Notes under the pieces: generated by a model
The model's input: the letters and a program-made list of their open reading frames with translations, nothing else
Told to the model about the DNA's origin: nothing
The model's database searches: none
Assembly (NCBI RefSeq): GCF_020687505.1
Contig: NZ_JAJEQT010000002.1
Source: Coprococcus_C hominis
GTDB taxonomy: Bacteria; Bacillota; Clostridia; Lachnospirales; Lachnospiraceae
Reading direction: 5' to 3' (one strand)
Length of the DNA: 64,000 bases
Made by a program: the position numbers and the translations under genes
Part shown: one piece after another, positions 41,050 to 50,284 of the stretch
How the letters are laid out: the number at the start of each line of letters is the position of its first letter
Numbering within the stretch: the first letter of the stretch is position 1

Positions 41050-43326
41050 ATGTTACAGAACCAGGAATGGGAATCATTCACAGGTAGACTCTGGAAGGAA
41101 GAGTGCAACGTAAGAGACTTCATCCAGAACAACTACACACCTTATGATGGAGACGAGAGCTTCCTTGCAGGACCAACAGATGCTACGAACAAGCTCTGGG
41201 ATAAGCTTCAGGCTCTTCAGAAGGCAGAGAGAGACAACGGTGGTGTATTGAAGGAGGACGCAGATGTTGTATCCAGCATTACAGCATATGGTCCTGGTTA
41301 CATTGATCCAGAGACAAAGGATCTTGAGCAGATCGTAGGTCTTCAGACAGACGAGCCACTTAAGAGAGCATTTATGCCTTATGGTGGTATCAAGATGGCT
41401 GAGGAAGCACTCGAGATGTACGGATACAAGCCAAACGAGAACTTCCACAAGATCTTTACAGATTATCACAAGACACACAATCAGGCAGTATTTGATGCTT
41501 ATACACCAGAGATGATGGCAGCTCGTCATACACATATCGTAACAGGTTTGCCAGATACTTATGGTCGTGGTCGTATCGTTGGTGATTACAGAAGAGTCGC
41601 TCTTTACGGTATTGATCAGCTGATCGCTTGGAAGCAGGAAGATAAGGCTAACTGCGGCGATGGTAATATGTACGATGACGTTATCCGTCAGAGAGAAGAG
41701 TTGACAGAGCAGATCAGACGTCTTCAGGAGATGAAGGTTATGGCTCAGTCATACGGCTATGATATTTCTAAGCCAGCTTCAAATGCGAAGGAAGCTGTTC
41801 AGTGGTTATACTTCGGATACCTTGCAGCTATCAAGACACAGAATGGTGCTGCTATGTCAGTAGGACGTGTATCTACATTCCTTGATATCTATATCGAGAG
41901 AGATATTAAGGCTGGTAAGCTTACAGAGGCTCAGGCTCAGGAGCTTATCGATCACTTCACAATGAAGCTTCGTATGGTTAAGTTCGCAAGAATTAAGTCA
42001 TACAACGAGCTGTTCTCAGGTGACCCTGTATGGGCTACACTTGAAGTCGGTGGTATTGGTATGGACGGACGTTCAATGGTTACAAAGAACGACTACAGAT
42101 TCCTTCATACTCTTGAGGATATGGGACCTGCTCCAGAGCCAAACCTTACAGTACTTTACTCTTCAGCATTGCCTAACAACTTCAAGACATATGCTGCTAA
42201 GATCTCTGTAAGAACAAGCTCAATCCAGTACGAGAACGATGATGTAATGAAGCCAATCTGGGGTGATGATTACTCAATCTGCTGTTGTGTATCTGCTACA
42301 CAGACAGGTAAGGAAATGCAGTTCTTCGGAGCTCGTGCAAACCTTGCTAAGTGTCTCCTGTACGCTATCAACGGTGGTAAGGATGAGAAGTTCCTTGACA
42401 AGAAGACAGGTAAGCCAATGCAGGTAGGTCCTGACTACTCTCCTATTACTTCTGAGTACCTTGACTATGATGAAGTACTTGCTAAGTACAAGCAGATGCT
42501 TGACTGGTTAGCAGGACTTTATGTAAATATCTTGAACCTGATTCAGTACATGCATGACAAGTACTACTATGAATCAGCAGAGATGGCATTGATCGATACA
42601 GATGTACGTCGTACATTTGCTACAGGTATTGCCGGATTCTCACACGTTATCGATTCCCTTTCAGCTATCAAGTATGCTAAGGTTAAGGTTATCCGTAACG
42701 CAGAGACAGGACTTGCAGAAGACTTCGAGATTGAAGGCGAGTTCCCTAAGTATGGTAATGATGATGACAGAGCAGATAATATCGGTGTATGGCTGCTTCA
42801 TGAGTTCCTTACAGACATCAAGAAGAGACACACATACCGTAATTCAGAGCCTACAACATCTATCCTTACAATCACATCTAACGTAGTATATGGTAAGTTC
42901 ACAGGTAACCTTCCAGATGGTAGACGTGCTTGGACACCATTTGCTCCAGGTGCTAACCCAAGCTACGGTGCTGAGACATCAGGACTTCTTGCATCTCTGA
43001 ACTCAGTTGCTAAGATTCCTTATGAGTGGTCTTTGGATGGTATCTCAAATACTCAGACAATGAACCCATCTGCACTTGGTCATGATGAGGCTGAGAGAGC
43101 TGAGAAGCTTGTAAGCGCTATGGATGGTTACTTCGATCAGGGCGCTCACCACTTGAACGTAAACGTATTCGGTAAGGATAAGCTTCTGGATGCTATGGAG
43201 AACCCAGATAAGCCAGAGTACGCTAACTTCACAATCCGTGTATCTGGATACGCTGTTAAGTTTATCTCTCTTACACGTGAGCAGCAGCTCGATGTTATCA
43301 ACAGAACATTCCATGACTCACTTTAA
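41050..43326 (+). CDS. pflB: Pyruvate formate-lyase (formate C-acetyltransferase)
   Basis: 758 residues. It converts pyruvate and CoA into acetyl-CoA and formate through a glycyl radical. The active-site cysteines lie in DDYSICCCVSATQTG (about 407-421); three adjacent cysteines are present where two are usual. The radical glycine is in TIRVSGYAVKF near residue 734. The start at 41050 (MLQNQEWESFTGRL) is supported by the RBS; an ATG-like start at 40975 is in the promoter. Codon use is distinctive, with many GCT, GGT and CGT codons, typical of very high expression. The activase gene follows after a hairpin. Confidence 0.96.
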   Translation: MLQNQEWESFTGRLWKEECNVRDFIQNNYTPYDGDESFLAGPTDATNKLWDKLQALQKAERDNGGVLKEDADVVSSITAYGPGYIDPETKDLEQIVGLQTDEPLKRAFMPYGGIKMAEEALEMYGYKPNENFHKIFTDYHKTHNQAVFDAYTPEMMAARHTHIVTGLPDTYGRGRIVGDYRRVALYGIDQLIAWKQEDKANCGDGNMYDDVIRQREELTEQIRRLQEMKVMAQSYGYDISKPASNAKEAVQWLYFGYLAAIKTQNGAAMSVGRVSTFLDIYIERDIKAGKLTEAQAQELIDHFTMKLRMVKFARIKSYNELFSGDPVWATLEVGGIGMDGRSMVTKNDYRFLHTLEDMGPAPEPNLTVLYSSALPNNFKTYAAKISVRTSSIQYENDDVMKPIWGDDYSICCCVSATQTGKEMQFFGARANLAKCLLYAINGGKDEKFLDKKTGKPMQVGPDYSPITSEYLDYDEVLAKYKQMLDWLAGLYVNILNLIQYMHDKYYYESAEMALIDTDVRRTFATGIAGFSHVIDSLSAIKYAKVKVIRNAETGLAEDFEIEGEFPKYGNDDDRADNIGVWLLHEFLTDIKKRHTYRNSEPTTSILTITSNVVYGKFTGNLPDGRRAWTPFAPGANPSYGAETSGLLASLNSVAKIPYEWSLDGISNTQTMNPSALGHDEAERAEKLVSAMDGYFDQGAHHLNVNVFGKDKLLDAMENPDKPEYANFTIRVSGYAVKFISLTREQQLDVINRTFHDSL

Positions 43327-43372
43327 TTAGAAGTTTGTCAAAAATGTTTTTGATAGATAAGTAATTCACTGG

Positions 43373-43404
43373 AGTCCCGGAGATACTATCTCCGGGACTT
43401 TTTA
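43373..43404 (+). terminator. Terminator between pflB and pflA
   Basis: AGTCCCGGAGAT and ATCTCCGGGACT around ACT, a perfect 12-bp stem with five T. It likely makes pflA expression lower than that of pflB. Confidence 0.88.
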
Positions 43405-43431
43405 TAAAAATAAAATTGTTAGAGGTGGAAC

Positions 43432-44280
43432 ATGCCGGAGAAGAAACAGATTTTAGGTTATATTCATTCAACAGAAAGCTTTGGAGCCGTAGATGGACCA
43501 GGTATCCGATTTGTAGTATTTTTGCAGGGCTGTAAGATGCGTTGTAAGTACTGTCATAACCCGGAGACGTGGAATCTGGTAACCGATTACACAAAGCTCT
43601 ATGCAGACACAACGGATGATAAAGAACGAGAAGAACTCGAAAAGAAAATTGAAGAGAACACAAAACTGCTACTAGATAAAGGCGTCAAGGTTGAAGCGAG
43701 AACTCCGGAAGATCTGCTCAAGCAGGCACTTCGTTATAAGCCTTATTGGAAGGGTGATGGAGGAATAACCGTCAGCGGAGGCGAAGCGCTTCTGCAGATG
43801 GACTTTTTGATTGAATTCTTCAAGCTTGCAAAAGCACAGGGGATTCACACAACGATTGATACAGCGGGCAATCCATTTACAAGAGAGGAGCCTTTCTTCT
43901 CGAAGTTCAATGAACTGATGGCACTCACTGATTTGTTCCTGCTTGATATCAAGCAGATTGAGGACGACAAACACCGGGAGCTGACAGGGTTCTCGAATAA
44001 GAATATATTAGACCTGGCGCAGTATCTCTCCGATCAGGGAAAGCATATGTGGATTCGACATGTCCTTGTGCCGGGCATAACAACCGACGAAGCAGATCTG
44101 AAGAAGACGGCTGAGTTTATCAAGACTTTGAAGACGGTTGACCGGGTGGAGGTATTGCCATACCATAAGCTTGGAATTCAGGAGTGGGAGCGCCTTGGAA
44201 TCCCTTATAAGCTGGAAGGAATCGATCCTCCAACCGACGAACAGCAAAAAATTGCAAGAGAGATTCTGGACGCAAAGTAA
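43432..44280 (+). CDS. pflA: Pyruvate formate-lyase activating enzyme
   Basis: 282 residues, a radical SAM enzyme that installs the glycyl radical in PflB. The cluster motif CKMRCKYC (CxxxCxxC, residues 30-40) follows SFGAVDGPGIRFVVFLQG. Later family blocks: GDGGITVSGGEALLQ and LLDIKQIEDDKHRELTG. Compared with the E. coli enzyme (246 residues) it has about 35 extra charged residues after the cluster (KLYADTTDDKEREELEKKIE), a common clostridial variant. RBS AGAGGTGG. Confidence 0.95.
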   Translation: MPEKKQILGYIHSTESFGAVDGPGIRFVVFLQGCKMRCKYCHNPETWNLVTDYTKLYADTTDDKEREELEKKIEENTKLLLDKGVKVEARTPEDLLKQALRYKPYWKGDGGITVSGGEALLQMDFLIEFFKLAKAQGIHTTIDTAGNPFTREEPFFSKFNELMALTDLFLLDIKQIEDDKHRELTGFSNKNILDLAQYLSDQGKHMWIRHVLVPGITTDEADLKKTAEFIKTLKTVDRVEVLPYHKLGIQEWERLGIPYKLEGIDPPTDEQQKIAREILDAK

Positions 44281-44324
44281 GCGTTGAACATAAGAGTTGC
44301 AAAAACAATATAAGAAAACAAATG

Positions 44325-44368
44325 AGACTGCGTAATATTCAGGAATATGAGTATTGCGTAGTCTTTTT
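44325..44368 (+). terminator. Terminator after pflA
   Basis: AGACTGCGTAATATTC pairs with GAGTATTGCGTAGTCT through some G-U pairs, followed by five T. Confidence 0.8.
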
Positions 44369-44420
44369 GGTATAGGAATAGATTATAACAAACAATCATT
44401 TTTATGTATGACTGTCTGTA

Positions 44421-44449
44421 TTGACATAACAGAAGAAGCACGTTATAAT
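44421..44449 (+). promoter_or_regulatory. Consensus promoter of metNIQ
   Basis: TTGACA (44421-44426) and TATAAT (44444-44449) at 17 bases, a perfect sigma-A promoter. No S-box riboswitch is visible in the ~75-base leader. Confidence 0.9.
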
Positions 44450-44531
44450 CTGAAACCATGAAAGGGAAATAAATAAAATATCAGATAGGAAAAGTAGGGT
44501 ATAAAACCTGCGAGGGAAAGGAAGTACGTCT

Positions 44532-45578
44532 ATGGCAATTATCCAGATACAAGATGTATCCAAAAAATTTCAGACAAAAGACGGCGAGATTGACGCGTTG
44601 AAGCATGTGACGCTCGACATCGAAGCCGGAGACATATATGGTATCATCGGTATGTCCGGTGCAGGAAAGAGTACACTCGTACGATGCATCAACCATATCG
44701 AAGTTCCGACTGAGGGAACGGTGATCGTGCAGGATAAGGATCTGAGCAAGCTTTCCGAGAAAGAGCTTCGCAAGCAGCGGGAACATATCGGCATGATCTT
44801 CCAGCATTTCAATCTGCTGATGCAGAAGTCCGTATTGGAGAATGTATGCTTCCCATTGTTTATTCAGGGGAAGTCGAAGGCTGAGGCAAAGAAGAAAGCT
44901 TATGAGCTTCTGGATATCGTAGGTCTGAAGGATCGTGCGAAAGCGTATCCATCCCAGTTATCCGGCGGACAGAAACAGCGTGTGGCAATCGCAAGAGCTT
45001 TAGCTTCCGATCCGCAGATTCTTCTGTGTGATGAGGCAACGAGTGCGTTAGACCCACAGACAACTTCTTCGATTCTCGCTTTGTTGAAGGATATCAATAA
45101 ACGGTTTGGTATCACAATCGTCGTGATCACACACCAGATGGCAGTTGTCCGGGAGATCTGTAACCGGGTAGCAATTATGAAGGATGGACAGGTGGTCGAG
45201 AATGGAAGTACCGTGGAGATCTTCAATCATCCAAAGTCAGAGGTGGCACGGGATCTGCTCAGAAAGGATGATGGTGGAGATACCACCGGTGACGATCAGC
45301 AGACAGCAAACCAGATTCAGGACGGAACGAAGATACGAATCGTATTTACAGAGAACTCCGCATTTGAACCGGTCATTGCAAATATGATCCTGACATTTAA
45401 GGAGCCGATCAACATCCTGAAGGCAGCAACCAAGAATGTTGGCGGCGTGGCAAAGGGAGAGATGATATTAGAGATTCCGAATGGTTCCACGAATGTGAAA
45501 GCAATGGAACAGTATCTGATCGACCGGGGACTTGAGCTAGAAGAGTTGTCGGAGACAAAGACAGGAGGTGCGTTCTAA
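44532..45578 (+). CDS. metN: Methionine ABC transporter ATP-binding protein
   Basis: 348 residues. Walker A GMSGAGKST, Q-loop IFQHFNLLMQKS, signature LSGGQKQRVAI, Walker B LLCDEATSALD and H-loop VVITHQM. After about residue 265 comes the NIL domain (IRIVFTENSAFEPVIANMI ... LEIPNGSTNVKAMEQYL), which in MetN binds methionine and inhibits transport. It overlaps the permease gene by one base. Confidence 0.94.
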   Translation: MAIIQIQDVSKKFQTKDGEIDALKHVTLDIEAGDIYGIIGMSGAGKSTLVRCINHIEVPTEGTVIVQDKDLSKLSEKELRKQREHIGMIFQHFNLLMQKSVLENVCFPLFIQGKSKAEAKKKAYELLDIVGLKDRAKAYPSQLSGGQKQRVAIARALASDPQILLCDEATSALDPQTTSSILALLKDINKRFGITIVVITHQMAVVREICNRVAIMKDGQVVENGSTVEIFNHPKSEVARDLLRKDDGGDTTGDDQQTANQIQDGTKIRIVFTENSAFEPVIANMILTFKEPINILKAATKNVGGVAKGEMILEIPNGSTNVKAMEQYLIDRGLELEELSETKTGGAF

Positions 45579-46237
45579 TGTGGACAGAACAGGTTCGTTC
45601 CATGATTGGAACAGGTATTCTTGAGACGTTATACATGACAGTTGTTTCAACTGTATTTGGATATTTATTTGGACTGCCGATGGGAATTCTCCTCTGTATC
45701 ACAGATAAAGAGGGATTGAAGCCAAATAAGGTGATATATAAGATTCTGGATGTAATCGCGAACATCGTGCGAAGCATACCGTTTTTGATCTTGTTGATCC
45801 TGCTGATTCCATTTACAAGATTGTTGCTTGGAAAAAGTTATGGTTCGACTGCAACGATCGTCCCACTGACAGCGGCGGCGATTCCATTTATCGCAAGAAT
45901 GGTTGAGTCTTCGTTGAAGGAAGTCGATTACGGAGTCATCGAAGCAGCAAAGGCAATGGGCGCAAGCAACAGCAGAATCATCTTCAAGGTATTGCTTGTT
46001 GAGGCAAGAACTTCCCTGATCACAGGCGCAACGATTGCAATCGGAACCATCCTTGGATATTCCGCAATGGCAGGTGCAGTCGGCGGTGGCGGACTTGGAG
46101 ATATCGCAGTCCGTTACGGATATTACCGGTATCAGACAGACATCATGCTTGTTACGGTGGCGTTACTGATCGTGATCGTACAGGTATTCCAGTCGGTTGG
46201 CATGTTCGTTGCAAACCGTCTGGACCGCAGAAAATAA
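45578..46237 (+). CDS. metI: Methionine ABC transporter permease
   Basis: 219 residues, five transmembrane helices, with the EAA loop VIEAAKAMGASNSRIIFKVL and SIPFLILLILLIPFTR. The N-terminal ILETLYMTVVSTVFGYLFG is the usual MetI start. Forms the membrane channel with MetN; coupled to metN by an ATG overlap. Confidence 0.94.
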   Translation: MWTEQVRSMIGTGILETLYMTVVSTVFGYLFGLPMGILLCITDKEGLKPNKVIYKILDVIANIVRSIPFLILLILLIPFTRLLLGKSYGSTATIVPLTAAAIPFIARMVESSLKEVDYGVIEAAKAMGASNSRIIFKVLLVEARTSLITGATIAIGTILGYSAMAGAVGGGGLGDIAVRYGYYRYQTDIMLVTVALLIVIVQVFQSVGMFVANRLDRRK

Positions 46238-46355
46238 TGTGCAATATATGCGGGTATCGGAATGTGCACACCGGAACCTGCTTATATATAAAGTAATGGA
46301 TCATTGGATAAAAGTTTTCAATGATTATAAAAACAGGAAAGAGAGGACATGAATT

Positions 46356-47183
46356 ATGAAGAAATCAATTAAGAAATTACTCGCACTGACACTGACAGGT
46401 GCATTTTTGGTAGGAGCACTCGCAGGCTGCGGAAAGAGCGGCGAGGACGATAAGACAATCACAGTTGCAGCATCTGCAACACCACACGCTGAGATTCTGG
46501 AGTATGCAAAGGATAAGCTTAAGGAGCAGGGCTATGATCTGCAGGTGACTGTCTTTGATGACTATGTAAAGCCAAACGAAGTGGTAGAAAGCGGAGACTT
46601 CGATGCCAACTACTTCCAGCATGTACCATATCTGGAAAGCTTCAATGAGGAGAAGGGCACACACCTTGCAGTTGCAGGTAAGATCCACTATGAGCCATTC
46701 GGTATCTATCCGGGAACAAAGAAGAGCTTGGATGAGATCGCAGACGGCGATTCTATCGCAGTACCAAACGATACAACCAACGAGGCAAGAGCATTGCTTC
46801 TTCTGCAGGATAATGGCATCATCACATTGAAGGATGGCGCAGGTATCAACGCAACGGTCAATGACATCGCTGAGAATCCACATAATGTAAAGATTGTTGA
46901 GCTTGAGGCTGCACAGGTAGCCAGAGTTGTCGATGAGACAGCATTTGTCGTATTGAATGGTAACTATGCACTTGCTGCCGGTTTCTCTGTAGGAAAGGAT
47001 GCACTTGCTTACGAGAAGAGCGATTCTGAAGCTGCTAAGACATATGTAAATGTAATCGCGGTGAAGGAAGGCAACGAGAACAGCGCAAAGATCAAAGCAT
47101 TGGTAGATGTATTGAAGTCTGATGATGTGAAGAAGTACATCAACGATACCTACGATGGAGCAGTTCTTCCTTACGAAGAGTAA
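46356..47183 (+). CDS. metQ: Methionine-binding lipoprotein
   Basis: 275 residues, NLPA/MetQ family. Signal peptide with lipobox LAGC (Cys24). Family blocks: VAASATPHAEILEYAKDKL, NYFQHVPYLESFNEEKG, HYEPFGIYPG and VVLNGNYALAAGF. It captures methionine for MetNI. The 118-base gap to metI has its own RBS (GAAAGAGAGGAC) but no obvious promoter. The terminator follows at 47227. Confidence 0.94.
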   Translation: MKKSIKKLLALTLTGAFLVGALAGCGKSGEDDKTITVAASATPHAEILEYAKDKLKEQGYDLQVTVFDDYVKPNEVVESGDFDANYFQHVPYLESFNEEKGTHLAVAGKIHYEPFGIYPGTKKSLDEIADGDSIAVPNDTTNEARALLLLQDNGIITLKDGAGINATVNDIAENPHNVKIVELEAAQVARVVDETAFVVLNGNYALAAGFSVGKDALAYEKSDSEAAKTYVNVIAVKEGNENSAKIKALVDVLKSDDVKKYINDTYDGAVLPYEE

Positions 47184-47226
47184 TCGGATAGAATACAAAT
47201 CAAAACAACATATAAACCACATACAG

Positions 47227-47267
47227 ACGCTCTGCGATGGGATATATTTCCTGTGGCAGAGCGTTTT
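47227..47267 (+). terminator. Terminator of the met operon
   Basis: ACGCTCTGC (47227-47235) and GCAGAGCGT (47256-47264), then four T. Confidence 0.8.
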
Positions 47268-47481
47268 GTCATTGGCGGGCGTAAAAAGAGCATATGAACA
47301 CATGAAAATTGCTAAAAACATAAAAATCCAAAGTAAATATCCTGAATATAGAGAAAAAATATAGAGAATTATCTATTTAACTCTTGTTTTTTTAGAGAAA
47401 TGTCTATAAAATAGAAAACAAACGGTTTAAATGCATAATTTATACGATGCAAATAAATGTGAAAGGTATAAGGTAGCTGAA

Positions 47482-48765
47482 ATGAAGAAATACAAGGATA
47501 TGAGTAAAGACGAGTTATTGACATTAAAAGCCGCTCTTATGGAGGAATACAAGGAAGAGCAGGCAAAGGGCCTCAGCCTCAATATGGCAAGAGGAAAGCC
47601 TGGATTCTCCCAGCTGGCACTTTCCATGCAGATGTTAGATGAGATTAATAGCAAATCTGATATGCGTACCTTGCTTGGAAATGATACAAGAAACTATGGA
47701 GATCTGGATGGTATCGGAGAGTGTCGTCAGCTTATGGCAGACATGATGGAAGTCAAGAAGGAGAATATCATTGTATATGGTAACTCCAGTCTGAACGTTA
47801 TGTACGATACAGTTTCCCGTTCGATGACACACGGTGTCAATGGTTCGACTCCTTGGTGCAAGCTGGATAAGGTCAAGTTCCTCTGCCCGGTACCTGGATA
47901 TGACAGACATTTTAAGATCACAGAGTTTTTCGGCATTGAGATGATCAACATCCCGATGAATTCCGATGGACCGGATATGGATCTGGTTGAGAAATACGTA
48001 AATAACGATGCCGCAGTGAAGGGTATCTGGTGCGTGCCAAAGTATTCAAACCCAACCGGAATCGTGTATTCCGATGAGGTGGTAAGAAGATTTGCAACAT
48101 TAAAGCCGGCAGCCGAAGACTTCCGTATCTTCTGGGATAATGCATATTGCATCCATCATCTGTATAAGGATCAGCAGGCAGAAATCCCGAATATCTTAGA
48201 GGAGTGTGCGAAGGCTGGGAAACCGGATATGGCATATATGTTTGCTTCGACATCAAAGATCACATTCCCTGGTTCCGGTGTTTCTGCAATCGCAACTTCT
48301 ACAACAAATGTAGAATTTATCAAGCAGCAGTTAACCGTACAGACAATCGGTCACGATAAGATCAATCAGCTCCGTCATACAAGATTCTTCAAGAATATTG
48401 ATGGACTGAAGGCACATATGGAGAAACATGCGGATATCTTACGTCCGAAGTTCGAGGCAGTTTTAAATGCATTTGATCAGGAGCTTACAGGGCTGGAGAT
48501 TGGTTCGTGGGTAAAGCCACTCGGTGGATATTTCATTTCCTTTGATGCACTCGAGGGCTGTGCAAAGAAGATCGTTGCAATGTGTAAGGATGCAGGTGTG
48601 GTACTGACAGGCGCCGGTGCAACCTATCCGTATGGCAAAGATCCAAAAGACAGCAATATCCGTATTGCTCCATCGTTCCCATCTGTGGAAGAGATGGAAG
48701 CAGCATCGAAGATTTTCGTGCTTTGCGTGAAGCTTGCAAGTATCGATAAGTATCTGGAAGCATAA
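47482..48765 (+). CDS. Aminotransferase class I (AspAT-like)
   Basis: 427 residues from the ATG at 47482, better placed than 47431 because the extra N-terminal residues are unlike the family. Fold-type I PLP enzyme: GNSSLNVMYDTVS, VPKYSNPTGIVYSDE, the PLP-Asp in FWDNAYCIHHL and the Schiff-base lysine in FASTSKITFPGSGVS. It belongs to the group of aspartate/alanine-like aminotransferases with an extended N terminus (MARGKPGFSQLALS). Stands alone with its own terminator. Confidence 0.88.
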   Translation: MKKYKDMSKDELLTLKAALMEEYKEEQAKGLSLNMARGKPGFSQLALSMQMLDEINSKSDMRTLLGNDTRNYGDLDGIGECRQLMADMMEVKKENIIVYGNSSLNVMYDTVSRSMTHGVNGSTPWCKLDKVKFLCPVPGYDRHFKITEFFGIEMINIPMNSDGPDMDLVEKYVNNDAAVKGIWCVPKYSNPTGIVYSDEVVRRFATLKPAAEDFRIFWDNAYCIHHLYKDQQAEIPNILEECAKAGKPDMAYMFASTSKITFPGSGVSAIATSTTNVEFIKQQLTVQTIGHDKINQLRHTRFFKNIDGLKAHMEKHADILRPKFEAVLNAFDQELTGLEIGSWVKPLGGYFISFDALEGCAKKIVAMCKDAGVVLTGAGATYPYGKDPKDSNIRIAPSFPSVEEMEAASKIFVLCVKLASIDKYLEA

Positions 48766-48797
48766 GCTTGCCAGGGCAATTATAGATAGAGTATTCA

Positions 48798-48828
48798 AAT
48801 CCCGGTGTGAAAGCACCGGGATTTTTTG
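48798..48828 (+). terminator. Intrinsic terminator
   Basis: AATCCCGGTG and CACCGGGATT around TGAAAG, then T-run. Confidence 0.9.
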
Positions 48829-48977
48829 CAAAATGCTGGAATGAAATAATTTGATAACTGACATACTAATTTCAGAATGCGGAATCCGAAATACGAGAAT
48901 AATCAGACATTTGATATATCAGAAATGCCAGAAGCAATTCTCGTATTTTTGATTCGTGAATAAATGGAGGAATTCGT

Positions 48978-50192
48978 ATGAAGGATCGAATCGAGACATT
49001 GAAGGGATATTTGAAGCGGCTTGGAAATGGAGAACCGCTGGAAACAGTAAGAAAAGATTTTGTGGAAGTATTTAAGGATGTTGATCCTGCGGAGATCATG
49101 AAGGCAGAACAGGAGATGTTTGCGGAGGGAACACCGCTTTCTGATGTGCAGAAGCTGTGTGATGTGCATGCCGCACTTTTCCATGGAAAGACACGGGAGG
49201 AACAGATTGCGAATGCAGAAAGGGCAGTGCATGCGTCGGTGTTACGGGAGGAACGGGAGTCAAAGACGCGGGAGCTGGCACAGACCAAAGGACATCCGCT
49301 GTGGCTGTTTGCAAATGAGAATGGTGCTCTTGCTATGCTGTTAGAGCAGGCAGAGGAGAAAATCAAAGATGGCAGTGCGAATAAGAAGACGTTGGAATCG
49401 TTGCGTGGCATCTCCATTCACTATGCGAAGAAGGGAGATCTTCTGTATCCGGTTTTGAATGTACGGTATGGGATATCCGGACCGGCAAGTGTGATGTGGA
49501 CGGTTGATGATGAGATCCGGGATGAAATCTCATTTCTTGCGAAGATGAATGATAAGGAACCTGAATGGCAGGAGCGGTTCGCAACGGTGGTAGCACGGGC
49601 ACAGGAGATGGTCTACAAAGAGGCAAATATTTTGTTTCCGAACTGTGCGGCGAATTTCACGGAGAAAGAGTGGATCGGCATCTACCATGACCAGAAGGAT
49701 TATGCGGTTTGTTTCGGCGTGGAGCCGGAGATCTGGCAGAAGGCAGAGGATAACCAATATGTGCAGGAGACGTCGCTCACAGAGACGGAAATCCGTATGC
49801 CGGGCGGGCATCTGACGATTGCGCAGTTGATCGCACTTCTGAATACGATTCCGATGGAAATCACATTTGTGGATGTGGACAATATCAATCGATTCTTCAA
49901 TGAGGGACCGAAGGATTTTAAACGTCCGGGGATGGCAATCGACCGGGAGGTATTTTCCTGTCACCCACCGAAGATTGAATCGACCGTGCGAAGAATTATT
50001 GGAGAGTTCCGTGCAGGGGCATTGGACGAGGTTCCAATCTGGATGGACAAAAATGGAAAATGCATGCTTGTCAGATACATGGCGGTACGGGATAAAGAGG
50101 GTAAGTATCTCGGCACACTGGAGCTAGTGCAGGATATGGGATTTGCAAAGGAACATTTTCAGCCGGAAAAGCGCCAGGAGGAGATATGGTAA
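48978..50192 (+). CDS. DUF438/hemerythrin-like/PAS protein
   Basis: 404 residues. The N-terminal DUF438 domain (ETLKGYLKRLGNGEPLETVR ... EQEMFAEGTPLSDVQKLCDVHAALF, given in parts) is followed by a hemerythrin-like four-helix region (about 108-215: HPLWLFANENGAL, ISIHYAKKGDLLYPVL, EANILFPNC with metal-ligand-type His/Glu) and a C-terminal PAS domain (about 285-395, with the CHPPK motif). Such proteins are suspected sensors of oxygen, NO or redox state. RBS TGGAGG. The chelatase operon starts 92 bases downstream; a functional link is possible but not shown. Confidence 0.85.
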   Translation: MKDRIETLKGYLKRLGNGEPLETVRKDFVEVFKDVDPAEIMKAEQEMFAEGTPLSDVQKLCDVHAALFHGKTREEQIANAERAVHASVLREERESKTRELAQTKGHPLWLFANENGALAMLLEQAEEKIKDGSANKKTLESLRGISIHYAKKGDLLYPVLNVRYGISGPASVMWTVDDEIRDEISFLAKMNDKEPEWQERFATVVARAQEMVYKEANILFPNCAANFTEKEWIGIYHDQKDYAVCFGVEPEIWQKAEDNQYVQETSLTETEIRMPGGHLTIAQLIALLNTIPMEITFVDVDNINRFFNEGPKDFKRPGMAIDREVFSCHPPKIESTVRRIIGEFRAGALDEVPIWMDKNGKCMLVRYMAVRDKEGKYLGTLELVQDMGFAKEHFQPEKRQEEIW

Positions 50193-50284
50193 GCGGAGAA
50201 ATGGCTTGTATATGCGGCACGTAAATGATAAAATCTGATGTATATGCCAGAAATAAATGTACGACTTAAAATAGGAGAAATCAG

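Noticed and set aside
44450..44531. S-box (SAM) riboswitch before metNIQ
   Set aside because: The leader is too short and lacks the conserved S-box stems or a terminator.
50193..50284. Cobalamin riboswitch before the CobN-like gene
   Set aside because: Only 92 bases and no B12-box-like sequence.
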